From Rhodoferax sp. WC2427 (GTDB lineage: Bacteria; Pseudomonadota; Gammaproteobacteria; Burkholderiales; Burkholderiaceae_C): a stretch of DNA of 64,000 bases. Position numbers and translations under genes: made by a program. The notes under the pieces are model-generated. The model worked only from the letters and a program-made list of their open reading frames with translations. It did no database searches and was not told where the DNA came from. This document shows positions 1 through 10,234 of the stretch, one piece after another. The stretch lies in assembly GCF_040822085.1 (NCBI RefSeq), contig NZ_CP162006.1, positions 434,001 through 498,000 of the forward strand, written 5' to 3'. How positions within the stretch are numbered: position 1 is the stretch's first letter; each line of letters opens with the position of its first letter.

Positions 1-210
1 CACCTCGGGCACTACCACCACAAAACCGTGGCCCGCCATGGTCTGCGCGCTGCGGCGGATAGGGCCGGTCTGCTGAAAGATCTCGGAGTACAGGATCAGC
101 GCCGGGTACTTTTTGGGGACCGCGCCCGCCTCGGCTTTTGGGCGGTACACATAGCAGCGCATGGTGCCGGTGGGGGTGGGTAGATCGACTTCGCTGGCTT
201 GGATTTGCAT
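1..210 (-). CDS. Dienelactone hydrolase family protein (partial, N-terminal part only)
   Basis: The first 70 codons of a minus-strand gene whose 3' part lies beyond the window edge. The protein begins MQIQASEVDLPTPTGTMRCY and continues through a strand-rich segment (YPALILYSEIFQ) and MAGHGFVVVVPEV. This pattern matches the start of the alpha/beta-hydrolase fold in dienelactone hydrolases (carboxymethylenebutenolidase type), where the first strands precede the oxyanion region. The catalytic Cys/Asp/His are not in view, so substrate and activity cannot be judged. The next gene, ctlX, lies upstream on the same strand 37 bp away, so the two may be co-transcribed. Confidence 0.7.
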   Translation of the reverse strand, partial: MQIQASEVDLPTPTGTMRCYVYRPKAEAGAVPKKYPALILYSEIFQQTGPIRRSAQTMAGHGFVVVVPEV

Positions 211-247
211 GGTGTTTCCTCGTCTGCGCAGTGTAGCTACCCCGGCC

Positions 248-1180
248 TTAGCGCCGCGCCAGGTGGATGCCTGCCAGCATGCAGCGCACCGAGCCGCCCG
301 CCATTTCAATCGTCGGCACGACCAGCGGCACGGTCTGGGCGTGGCGGGCGATCACCTGCTTTTGCGCGGCGGTCAGGCAGGCTTCGGCGCGGGCCGAAAG
401 CGCCAGCAGCCGCCCGTCGCGGCCCGTCAGCTCAATCGCGTTGCCCGCGAAATCGGCGATCTGGGCCTGGCTGAGCGCCACCACCTCCCGGCCCGACTGG
501 GCCAGCCGGGCGTGGATTTCGGCGCGCCGCTGCGGGTCGGTCAGGGTGTCAAAACCCACCAGGCAGAAGTCGGTGGCAATGCACATCAGCACATTGGTGT
601 GGTAGACGGGCACGCCTTGCGGGTCGGCGGCATCGAACACCATGGGTTCAAAGTTGAAATGGGTGGCAAAGCGCTCCAGCGCCACCGGGTTGGCGCGGTG
701 CGAGCGGGCGGTGTAGGCCACGCGCTCGGCATGGTCCAGCACCATGGCCCCCGTACCTTCCAGGAACAGGCCGTCGGGCTCCAGGCCCGAGTAGTCAATC
801 ACGTCCTGCACCCGGTATTCGGCCTTCAGCATCTCGATGACGTCCTGGCGGCGCTCGCGTCGGCGGTTGGGTGAGTACATCGGGTACAGCGCGACATGGC
901 CGCCCGCGTGGGTGGAAAACCAGTTATTGGGAAACACCGCGTCCGGCGTGTCGCGCTCACCCGTGTCGTCAAACAGGTGCACCCGCACGCCGTGGCGCTC
1001 CAGGGTGGCGGCTGCGGCCGTCACTTCGGCATAGGCCGCTGCTGCCACGGCACTGGCGGGGGTGCCGTCGGTCGGGCGCTGGAAGCGGTTGTCGGCGGCG
1101 GTTTGCGGGTTGGGCGTGAAGGCGTGGGGGCGCACCATCACGACGGCATCGGGGGCTTGGACAGAACGGGGGCTGGGCAT
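248..1180 (-). CDS. ctlX: Citrulline hydrolase CtlX (arginine deiminase-like amidinotransferase fold)
   Basis: A 310-residue protein of the guanidino-group-modifying (GME) superfamily. Visible motifs are RPHAFTPNPQTAADN near the start, DAVFPNNWFSTH (about residues 80-92), EGTGAMVLDH, YHTNVLMCIATD (about 190, candidate catalytic His) and a C-terminal GGSVRCMLAG carrying the expected nucleophilic Cys near residue 300. CtlX-type enzymes hydrolyse citrulline to ornithine, CO2 and ammonia in the cytosol. The start at 1180 is preferred over the longer upstream reading because an AGGAGT ribosome site sits just before it and homologues begin near there. The gene is divergent from an Lrp-family regulator (1303), a common arrangement for amino-acid catabolic genes under local control. 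The substrate is inferred from the family. Confidence 0.85.
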   Translation of the reverse strand: MPSPRSVQAPDAVVMVRPHAFTPNPQTAADNRFQRPTDGTPASAVAAAAYAEVTAAAATLERHGVRVHLFDDTGERDTPDAVFPNNWFSTHAGGHVALYPMYSPNRRRERRQDVIEMLKAEYRVQDVIDYSGLEPDGLFLEGTGAMVLDHAERVAYTARSHRANPVALERFATHFNFEPMVFDAADPQGVPVYHTNVLMCIATDFCLVGFDTLTDPQRRAEIHARLAQSGREVVALSQAQIADFAGNAIELTGRDGRLLALSARAEACLTAAQKQVIARHAQTVPLVVPTIEMAGGSVRCMLAGIHLARR

Positions 1181-1245
1181 GGGGACTCCTGGGGTAGAGC
1201 CCAAATTCTCCGGGGACCCTGCGCCAAGCAAAAGAGCACAAGTTG

Positions 1246-1278
1246 GCACATTTTGTGTTGCACCAGCGCAAAATGTGC
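1246..1278. promoter_or_regulatory. Inverted repeat in the ctlX / Lrp divergent promoter (candidate operator)
   Basis: Perfect 10-bp arms GCACATTTTG (1246-1255) and CAAAATGTGC (1269-1278) are separated by 13 bp; TTGGCA and TTGCCA outside the arms extend the symmetry loosely. The site lies between the two divergent starts (1180 and 1303), 25 bp before the regulator ATG. It is a natural candidate for Lrp/AsnC-type binding and autoregulation. Confidence 0.55.
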
Positions 1279-1302
1279 ACCACCACTTGCCAATATGACC
1301 CT

Positions 1303-1725
1303 ATGGACGATACCGACCGTGAACTGATCAGCCTGCTGCGCGACGATGCCCGCATGCCGGTGGTGGCGCTGGCCAAGAAGCTGCGCATCGCCCGGGCCAC
1401 GGTGCAAAACCGCCTGGCCCGGCTGGAGCAGGCGGGCACCATCCAGGGCTACACCCTGCGCCTGATGCCCGCGGCCGAGGGCTACCGCATCCGCGCCCTG
1501 ATGATGGTGGCGGTAGAGGGCAACCGCGCCGCCGAGGTGTTGCAGGCGCTGCGTGGCCACCCGAACGTGTTTGGCCTGCACACCACCAACGGCCGCTGGG
1601 ACATGGTGGCCGAGCTGCGGGCTGACACGCTGGAGGCGTTTGACAAGGTGCTCAATGCCATCCGCCGTACCAGCGGCATTGCCACCACCGAGACCAGCAT
1701 CCTGCTATCGACCCACAAGCTGTAA
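1303..1725 (+). CDS. Lrp/AsnC family transcriptional regulator
   Basis: A 140-residue protein with the two-part Lrp/AsnC architecture. It has an N-terminal winged helix-turn-helix (DDTDRELISLLRDDARMPVVALAKKLRIARATVQNRLARLEQAG, residues 2-45 in outline) and a C-terminal RAM ligand-binding domain (IRALMMVAVEG through the helix and strand ending TSILLSTHKL). Members bind amino acids and form octamers on DNA. It is transcribed divergently from ctlX, so the likely effector is citrulline, arginine or ornithine (inference). The ATG at 1303 was chosen because the HTH starts immediately after it; the longer upstream reading would run through the operator palindrome. Confidence 0.85.
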   Translation: MDDTDRELISLLRDDARMPVVALAKKLRIARATVQNRLARLEQAGTIQGYTLRLMPAAEGYRIRALMMVAVEGNRAAEVLQALRGHPNVFGLHTTNGRWDMVAELRADTLEAFDKVLNAIRRTSGIATTETSILLSTHKL

Positions 1726-1732
1726 CGCGAAG

Positions 1733-2254
1733 CTAGTCTTTCGTGACGACCGCGCAGGCCAGCCGCGCGCCCGAATTGCCGGTGGGCTGGGTGGTGAAGT
1801 CGTCGGGGTCCTTGTGCACGATCAGGCCGCGGCCCACCACGTCGTTCGGGCCGCTGCCCACGGCCAGGTCGGTGGTTTCAAAATTGATTTTTGCGCTGCC
1901 GCTGGCATCGGCCTGCAGGCTGGGCAGGTCGCCCGCGTGGTGCAGGGGGCCGCTGGCAGCCCCGTGCGCATGGGCCGTGGGGTTGAAATGGCCGCCGGTA
2001 GACATGCCGTCGCCGCTGGAGCAGTCGCCTTTTTCATGGATGTGGAAGCCGTGCACGGTGTTGGGCAGCAGGCCATGCACCTCGCCGCGCACCAGCACCT
2101 TGCCGGGCAACTGGACGAACTGGATGCTGCCCGTGGCGGCGTTGCCGGTGGTGGACGCCAACTTCGCCGTGGCCGATGGACCCGCGGAGGGCGTGGCGCA
2201 GGCGGCGAGCAGGACGGACAGGGCCAAAGGGGTGAAGGCGTGGAGGGTGCGCAT
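1733..2254 (-). CDS. sodC: Superoxide dismutase, Cu/Zn type, lipoprotein
   Basis: A 173-residue periplasmic or outer-membrane-anchored Cu/Zn superoxide dismutase converting superoxide to peroxide and oxygen. A hydrophobic signal ends in a lipobox (SVLLAAC, Cys at residue 19). The metal-site motifs are all visible: FHIHEKG (two Cu His), GDCSSGD, STGGHFNP (bridging/Zn His) and HHAGDLPSL (Zn ligands); a C-terminal Cys in LACAVV can form the conserved disulfide. The 2254 start was chosen over an upstream ATG because AGGAA precedes it and the signal peptide starts immediately. It is convergent with the Lrp gene, whose stop is only 7 bp away. Confidence 0.92.
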   Translation of the reverse strand: MRTLHAFTPLALSVLLAACATPSAGPSATAKLASTTGNAATGSIQFVQLPGKVLVRGEVHGLLPNTVHGFHIHEKGDCSSGDGMSTGGHFNPTAHAHGAASGPLHHAGDLPSLQADASGSAKINFETTDLAVGSGPNDVVGRGLIVHKDPDDFTTQPTGNSGARLACAVVTKD

Positions 2255-2398
2255 GGGGTTCCTAGGGCGGTACAGAGAACCCAACATACCCTAATTTGCT
2301 CTCACGTTGTGCGGTCTCGGCGGTTTTCGTTTCCGCCGCGGAGATGGCCTGCTACTTGCGTCGCGCCTGTTAATTCTGTTGTTTAGGGGGAACCAGCC

Positions 2399-3361
2399 AT
2401 GTCTTCTGCATCCACGTTCATCCAGGCGGTCGAGTTGTGGGCCCCCAGCGCCGATGGTTACCTGCTGGAATTCCAATCCGGGATCTTTGGGGCACCAGCG
2501 TGGGGCTTTGCCACGTTGACGCGGTCGATGTGCTTTGGCCGCGGCGAGGGCCTGCCGGGCCGTGCCTGGGAGCAAGGGCTGCCGATCCTGCTCAACCAGC
2601 TGCAGGGCGGCTTTTTTCGCCGCAGCGCCGCCGCCACCTCGCTCGGATGGACCTGCGCGGTGGCGGTACCGTTCTTCGCGGACGGCAACATCCAGTCGGT
2701 GCTGGTGTTTTTCTGCGGCACATCGCCCACGCAGGCGGGGACGCTGGAGCTGTGGCAGGCGCAGCCTGGTTTGGACGCCAGCCTGACCCTGGTGGATGGA
2801 GCCTTCGGGCCGGACGCACAGGCCCTGGAGGCCTTTACCCGGGGCGTGACCCTGGCCCCCGGCGCGGGGCTGCCAGGTGCGGCGCACCACAGCGGCACGG
2901 CCAAATTCATCGATGACCTGGGTGCCGCACAAGACGGCTTTGTGCGTGCCGCGCTGGCCGCCGACCAGGGCCTGGTGCGGGGCCTGGCGATTTCCTGCGG
3001 GCAGCACCACGGCGTGGACTATGTGCTGGCGTTCCTGGCGAGCCAGCGCTTGCCTTTGGCCCAGCGCGTGGAGCGCTGGGCGCTGGACGCCACCGGCAGC
3101 CGCCTGCAACGGCTCTTTGCCTTCAGCGAGCTCAACGGCGGCTATGCGCCGGTCATCGCCACCATGCCGGTGCCCACCAGCGTGTCGGCTGGTGCCATCG
3201 CCAAGGCCTGGCTGGGCGGGTTGCCGTCTATCAATGACCACCCCATCAGCGAACCCGGCCCGCCCTCCGCGGCCGCCAGCGGCCTGGGCGCGACCGGTCT
3301 GCTGGCCGTGCCGTTCCGGCGGGATGGCCAGGTGGTCGAGGTGCTGGTGCTGTACCTCTGA
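2399..3361 (+). CDS. Protein with two GAF-like sensory modules, no output domain
   Basis: A 320-residue soluble protein built from two GAF-like halves. The first (about 1-110) has the WxxAVAVPFF-x5-VLVFF strand pattern (TCAVAVPFFADGNIQSVLVFF in outline). The second (about 195-320) ends with the same pattern, TGLLAVPFRRDGQVVEVLVLYL in outline. The sequence GLPGRAWEQGLPILLNQL in the first half is also typical of GAF domains in signalling kinases. There is no kinase, GGDEF, EAL or HTH region, so it would have to act as a stand-alone ligand-binding or partner protein. Ligand and partners are unknown. An AGGGGG stretch precedes the ATG. Neighbours on both sides are transcribed from the other strand. 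Confidence 0.6.
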   Translation: MSSASTFIQAVELWAPSADGYLLEFQSGIFGAPAWGFATLTRSMCFGRGEGLPGRAWEQGLPILLNQLQGGFFRRSAAATSLGWTCAVAVPFFADGNIQSVLVFFCGTSPTQAGTLELWQAQPGLDASLTLVDGAFGPDAQALEAFTRGVTLAPGAGLPGAAHHSGTAKFIDDLGAAQDGFVRAALAADQGLVRGLAISCGQHHGVDYVLAFLASQRLPLAQRVERWALDATGSRLQRLFAFSELNGGYAPVIATMPVPTSVSAGAIAKAWLGGLPSINDHPISEPGPPSAAASGLGATGLLAVPFRRDGQVVEVLVLYL

Positions 3362-3378
3362 GCCTGGATCCGACCGGT

Positions 3379-4560
3379 CTAGCCCAGATGCGCCAGGCTG
3401 GTTTCATACAAGGTGGCCATCAGATCGGTCTGCGTGACCATGCCGACCAGCCGCCGCTCGGCATCGACCACGGGCACATGGTGCATGCCCGCATCGACCA
3501 TCCAGGGCACCAGCTCGACCAGCGGGGTGGTTTCAAAGGCCGTTTTGACCGGCGATGCCATGATCTGGCCCACCACCTCGGGTTTGCGGGAATGGCTGAA
3601 CGGCGTGCGTTGCAGCAAAGCGCGCAGGCGCGTGCCCAGGGTGCCCAGTGCAGGGTGGCCGTCTGCTTCCAATTGGCTCAAAAAGTGGGAGCGGGTGACG
3701 ATGCCGATCACCCGCCGGGCCCGGTCGATGACCGGCAAGGCCTGCACGCGGTGGGTGTGCATCAGGTGCCAGGCCTCGTCAAGTTCGGTGGCAAATTCCA
3801 CCGCCCGCACGTCGCGGGACATCGCATCGCCGCACAGCGTGGCACCAAAGCGGCGGCGAAAGGCCTGGGTTTCGGTGCGGTGGAACAGCAGTTCCAGGTC
3901 GTCGAAGCTGATGTCCAGCACCTGGTTGTAGTCTTTCAGCACCGCCTGCAGGTCTGCGGTGGTAAAGCCCAGCCGGGTGGTGGGTGGCGTGTCCTGGGTC
4001 TGGTGCGGATGGGGTATTTCGGCGCGCTGGGCGTGCGGGTAGCGGCGGCCGGTGGCGTTGTTGTAGAGCAGCGCGGCCAGCAGCAGCACGGCGGTATTCA
4101 AGGCCACCGGTGCGGCGATGAACCCGTAACCCGCTGCGTGGATCTGCGGTCCCCCGAGCACGGCGGTCAGGGCGATCGCGCCGCTGGGTGGGTGCAGGCA
4201 ACGCAGCCAGAACATGGCCCCGATGGAGAAGAAGATGGCCGCGGCAGCCGCGGGTACCGGTGCGGGCAGCAGCTTGGCGCAGCTCACGCCAATGCAGGCT
4301 GCCACCAGGTTGCCGCCCACGATCGACCAGGGTTGGGCCAGCGGGCTGGCGGGCTGCGCGAACAGCAGCACGGCCGATGCGCCCATGGGGGCAATCAACC
4401 ACACGGTCGCCAACGTTAGCCCCATCGCTTGCGCACTGAGCCAGCCTGTCAGCGCAATGCCTAGCAAGGCCCCCAGGCAGGCGCGCAGCCGTTCCACGCG
4501 GTTGACCGAGGTGCTTGGCGGGTACAGGTTCAACAGCCACAAAGGAGGGGACAGCTTCAT
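3379..4560 (-). CDS. HPP family membrane protein with C-terminal CBS domain pair
   Basis: A 393-residue inner-membrane protein. Residues about 20-185 form several hydrophobic helices and carry the family signature CLHPPSGAIAL; HPP proteins have been linked to nitrite or other anion transport in cyanobacteria and plants. A soluble linker follows, then two CBS domains (about 235-300, GDAMSRDVRAVE ... VIGIVTRSHFL; and about 330-393, IMASPVKTAFE ... LVGMVTQTDLM), which normally bind adenine nucleotides and gate the attached module. The ATG at 4560 (MKLSPPLWLL) was chosen over one nine codons upstream because it leaves the promoter palindrome clear. It is divergent from a MarR regulator, suggesting control by it. 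Confidence 0.8.
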   Translation of the reverse strand: MKLSPPLWLLNLYPPSTSVNRVERLRACLGALLGIALTGWLSAQAMGLTLATVWLIAPMGASAVLLFAQPASPLAQPWSIVGGNLVAACIGVSCAKLLPAPVPAAAAAIFFSIGAMFWLRCLHPPSGAIALTAVLGGPQIHAAGYGFIAAPVALNTAVLLLAALLYNNATGRRYPHAQRAEIPHPHQTQDTPPTTRLGFTTADLQAVLKDYNQVLDISFDDLELLFHRTETQAFRRRFGATLCGDAMSRDVRAVEFATELDEAWHLMHTHRVQALPVIDRARRVIGIVTRSHFLSQLEADGHPALGTLGTRLRALLQRTPFSHSRKPEVVGQIMASPVKTAFETTPLVELVPWMVDAGMHHVPVVDAERRLVGMVTQTDLMATLYETSLAHLG

Positions 4561-4586
4561 GCGGTGGGCGGCACACAAAGACCGCA

Positions 4587-4609
4587 ATTACATCACACTG
4601 TGATGTAAT
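4587..4609. promoter_or_regulatory. Perfect 23-bp palindrome between hpp-CBS and marR (MarR operator candidate)
   Basis: Arms ATTACATCACA (4587-4597) and TGTGATGTAAT (4599-4609) are exact reverse complements around a single C. The site lies in the 66-bp divergent gap, 17 bp before the marR start and 26 bp before the membrane-protein start. It is ideally placed to repress both genes, as MarR dimers typically do. Confidence 0.8.
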
Positions 4610-4626
4610 AAACGGATTTTTCTGCC

Positions 4627-5057
4627 ATGTCGAACCGTCCCACCCCCCTTGCCAAAGCCGACTATGAAGCCCTGTCGGAGTTCCGTTACCAGCTGCGCCG
4701 GTTCCTGCGCTTCAGCGAAGACGCCGCGCAGGCCGAAGGCCTGACCCCGCTGCAGTACCAGCTGTTGCTGCACATCAAGGGCTATCCGGGGCGGGAATGG
4801 GCCACGGTGGGTGAGCTGGCGCAGCGGCTGCAGACGCAGCAGCACGGCGTGGTGGCGCTGGTGTCGCGCTGCGAAGCCGCCGGGCTGGTGGAGCGCACCG
4901 CTAGTGCGGCAGACCGCCGCCAGGTAGAGGTGCGCCTGACCCCGGCGGGTGACACCTGCCTGCAGCGCCTGGCGCAGTTGCACCACACCGAGCTGCGCTC
5001 GCTCACCGGCGGCTTCCAGGTGGCGAATATCTCGGCCTTCAACGACCGGGCAAGCTC

Positions 5058-5061
<4 letters not shown>
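4627..5061 (+). CDS. MarR family transcriptional regulator
   Basis: A 144-residue winged-helix regulator. The N-terminal helix ([19 protein letters not shown]) is followed by the wHTH core ([50 protein letters not shown]) and the beta-wing [13 protein letters not shown], with a C-terminal dimerisation helix. MarR proteins are usually repressors released by small phenolic or oxidised ligands. The perfect palindrome just upstream is the likely autoregulatory site. The stop codon overlaps the convergent acnA stop by four bases (5058-5061). Confidence 0.88.
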
Positions 5062-7814
<2,753 letters not shown>

Positions 7815-7883
7815 GGGGACTCCTTGGGTTTGCCATCCAAGATAGCAGGCTTGGATGAACCTGGCTGTCAGTGGGGGTGCCGT

Positions 7884-10019
7884 TTACAGCTTGCCGATCG
7901 CCGCCCGCAGGTCGTCCACGTTCAGCACCTCCGACAGCACCTGCGGCGCGCTGCCCGCCTTGTACAGCACGTACACCGGCACGCCGTTGCGGCCCAGCTG
8001 GCCCAGGGCGGCGGTGATGGCAGGGTCGCGGCGGGTCCAGTCGGCGCGCAGCAACTGCACGTTCTTGGCCTCCAGATCGGCCAGCACCGCGGGGTGGGAC
8101 AGGGTGGTTTTCTTGTTGTACTGGCAGGTGACGCACCAGGCGGCGGTGAAGTCCACCATCACCGGCTGGCCGGTGGCCAGGGTTTGCTCCACGCGGCCCG
8201 GCTCCCAGGGCTGCCAGCGCTCGGTGGCGGCCACGGCGCCCGATGCAGGAATCAGTTTGGTAATGTTTGGGCCCGTAGCGCTTATGACACCGGCGAGAGC
8301 AGCTATGGAAAGCGTAGCAACCACCCAGCGCGTGCGCCCGGCCAGGCCCAGCGCCCACAGCACCGCCGCCAGCGCCACCAGCATCGCCAGCAGGCTGCCC
8401 GCGCCGTCGATGCCGCTTTGCTGGCCCAGTACCCAGACCAGCCAGGCCACGGTGGCAAACATCGGGAAGGCCATCAGCTGGCGGAAGGTGGCCATCCACG
8501 CGCCAGGCCGGGGCAGCCGCCGGGCCAGGGCTGGGCTCAGGCTGGCCAGCAGGTAGGGCAGGGCCATGCCGAAGCCCATCACCGCAAAGATCGGCAGCGC
8601 CTGCGCCACCGGCAGGCCCACCGCCAGCCCCAGCGAGGCGCCCATGAACGGCGCGGTACAGGGCGAGGCCACGGCAACGGCCAGCACGCCCGACAAAAAC
8701 GCGTTCAGCGCCGGGTTGCGCGCCTGCAGCGTGGCCACGCGGCTGGGCAGAAACTGGCCAAACTCGAACAGCCCCGCCAGATTCAGCCCCACCACGGTGA
8801 ACAGCACCGCCAGCCCCGCCACCACCGCAGGCGACTGCAGCTGAAAGCCCCAGCCCAGCTGCTCGCCCGCCGCGCGCAGGCCCAGCACCAGCCCTCCCAG
8901 CGCCAGAAACGACAGCACCGCCCCGGCGGTGTAGGCCAGGCCGTCCACGCGGTGGGCCTGTTTATCGTCCGCATGCTGCGCAAAGCCCATCAGCTTGATA
9001 GCGAGCACCGGGAACACGCAGGGCATCAGGTTCAAGATCAGCCCGCCCAGCAGCGCCCCGAGCAGAGCAGCGGCCCACGACAGGCTGGGCGCGGCCGGGA
9101 TTTGGGATGCCGCGCTGTTGGCGCGCAAGGCGGCTTCCAGGGCGGGAGACATCGTGGGCGGGGCGACGGTGCGCGGCCAGGTGCCTTGCACATCGGCCAC
9201 TGTGCGGAAACCCGCGCCGTCGGCCGTGGCCAGCACCAGCGGCATTTCGGTGGGGCTTTGGCTGCGCATGGCCGTCAGCGTGGCGGTGGCGGACCAGGTG
9301 GTGCCGTCCCAGCGCTGGGTGATATCGGCGGCGGGGGCGGTGATCTCTGGCGTTTCGGGAAACAGCTCCAGGGTCTTGCCGCGCAGCGCGGCGGGCAGGT
9401 CGGCCACGGTGATTTTGAGCTCGGGGCCGTCCACCTGCACCTGGCTGCGGGCCTTTAAATCGGTGGGCTGGGCGGCCAGGGCGGCATCGAACGCGGCGGC
9501 GTGCATGCCGGTGGAGCTTTTGACCGGCAGCTTCAGCACGAAGTCGCCCTCTTCGGGAATGCATTCCTTGCGGCACACCAGCCACACCGCGTGCAGCTTC
9601 ACCTCCAGCTCGCTGGCGAGCAGGCTGGGTTTGAAGTCCGGCGAAATCGTCAGCGGCACCGGCAGCAGCAGTGTGCCCTCAAAGCCGTAGTTGGCCAGGG
9701 TGCCGATGCGGATCTTGTGCGGCACCGGCCAGGCGATGTCGCCCGCCGTCACACCCGGCGGCAGCGTCCAGACCAGGCTGGTGGCCAGGCCCGAATCGCC
9801 GGGGTTCTTCCAGTAGGTGTGCCACTCGGGCTGGTGTGCGATCTGCAAGCCCACCCACACCGGCTGGCCGGTCACCACGCCTTGCGGCGCATGCGCCAGC
9901 AGTTCAGCGCGCACCTGCGGCGTGGTCACGACAGAATTTATGCTTTTTTGGGCGCTGGCGCCCATGGGAAGGGCGTAGGCAGCTATTAAAAGCAGAGCGG
10001 TAAGAAAACGGTGCAGCAT
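7884..10019 (-). CDS. dsbD: Thiol:disulfide interchange protein, DsbD/ScsB type
   Basis: A 711-residue three-part protein-disulfide reductase carrying electrons from cytosolic thioredoxin to the periplasm. A signal peptide (LIAAYALPMGASAQ) leads into an N-terminal periplasmic domain with CRKEC near residue 155, then a multi-helix membrane domain with the paired redox cysteines in NLMPCVFPVLAIK and VASPCTAPFMG. A C-terminal thioredoxin-like domain has FTAAWCVTCQYNKK. All expected cysteines are present. The long N-terminal domain is of the ScsB-like type. Unusually, two copies of a dispersed palindromic repeat are embedded in frame, one forming the signal peptide (9939-9993) and one a transmembrane stretch near residues 567-585 (8265-8319). 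Confidence 0.9.
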   Translation of the reverse strand: MLHRFLTALLLIAAYALPMGASAQKSINSVVTTPQVRAELLAHAPQGVVTGQPVWVGLQIAHQPEWHTYWKNPGDSGLATSLVWTLPPGVTAGDIAWPVPHKIRIGTLANYGFEGTLLLPVPLTISPDFKPSLLASELEVKLHAVWLVCRKECIPEEGDFVLKLPVKSSTGMHAAAFDAALAAQPTDLKARSQVQVDGPELKITVADLPAALRGKTLELFPETPEITAPAADITQRWDGTTWSATATLTAMRSQSPTEMPLVLATADGAGFRTVADVQGTWPRTVAPPTMSPALEAALRANSAASQIPAAPSLSWAAALLGALLGGLILNLMPCVFPVLAIKLMGFAQHADDKQAHRVDGLAYTAGAVLSFLALGGLVLGLRAAGEQLGWGFQLQSPAVVAGLAVLFTVVGLNLAGLFEFGQFLPSRVATLQARNPALNAFLSGVLAVAVASPCTAPFMGASLGLAVGLPVAQALPIFAVMGFGMALPYLLASLSPALARRLPRPGAWMATFRQLMAFPMFATVAWLVWVLGQQSGIDGAGSLLAMLVALAAVLWALGLAGRTRWVVATLSIAALAGVISATGPNITKLIPASGAVAATERWQPWEPGRVEQTLATGQPVMVDFTAAWCVTCQYNKKTTLSHPAVLADLEAKNVQLLRADWTRRDPAITAALGQLGRNGVPVYVLYKAGSAPQVLSEVLNVDDLRAAIGKL
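8265..8319 (-). repeat. Dispersed palindromic repeat, copy 1 (inside dsbD)
   Basis: The block TAGCGCTTAT ... GAGCAGCTATGGAAAG aligns base by base with intergenic copies elsewhere (for example 12021 and 24398). It is read in frame in dsbD as the hydrophobic stretch ATLSIAALAGVISATG, part of the last membrane segment. Confidence 0.6.
9939..9993 (-). repeat. Dispersed palindromic repeat, copy 2 (encodes DsbD signal peptide)
   Basis: CCCATGGGAAGGGCGTAGGC followed by AGCTATTAAAA matches the intergenic copies at 36091 and 42313. Read on the minus strand it encodes LLIAAYALPMGASAQKS, the hydrophobic core and cleavage site of the DsbD signal peptide. Confidence 0.65.
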
Positions 10020-10033
10020 GGTGGGGCTAGAGT

Positions 10034-10187
10034 GGTGTTGCGTGCTGGATGGAACAAATAAAACCGATGGATTTTTGGTCAGGATTAGGCGGAAACCACA
10101 GCAATAGCTCCGCTATTGCGCGGATTTGCAACGACATCATGGACAAAAAGACGCGGTTTTATGTTCCAGATAGCGCGCAACACCACA
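10034..10187. repeat. Long imperfect palindrome (~154 bp) downstream of dsbD
   Basis: Outer arms TGGTGTTGCGTGCT (from 10033) and the reverse complement of AGCGCGCAACACCACA (to about 10187) continue inward through a GGAACA...AAAACCG block and a TTTTTG block to an inner perfect hairpin GCAATAG/CTATTGC at 10101-10119. Both halves align along most of their length with small gaps. It fits a miniature inverted-repeat element or a long structured RNA; no protein is encoded. Confidence 0.6.
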
Positions 10188-10234
10188 CTCCAGTATGCGG
10201 GGTGGGAGCCGGGGCGGCGTTGCAAAGTTCCAGC

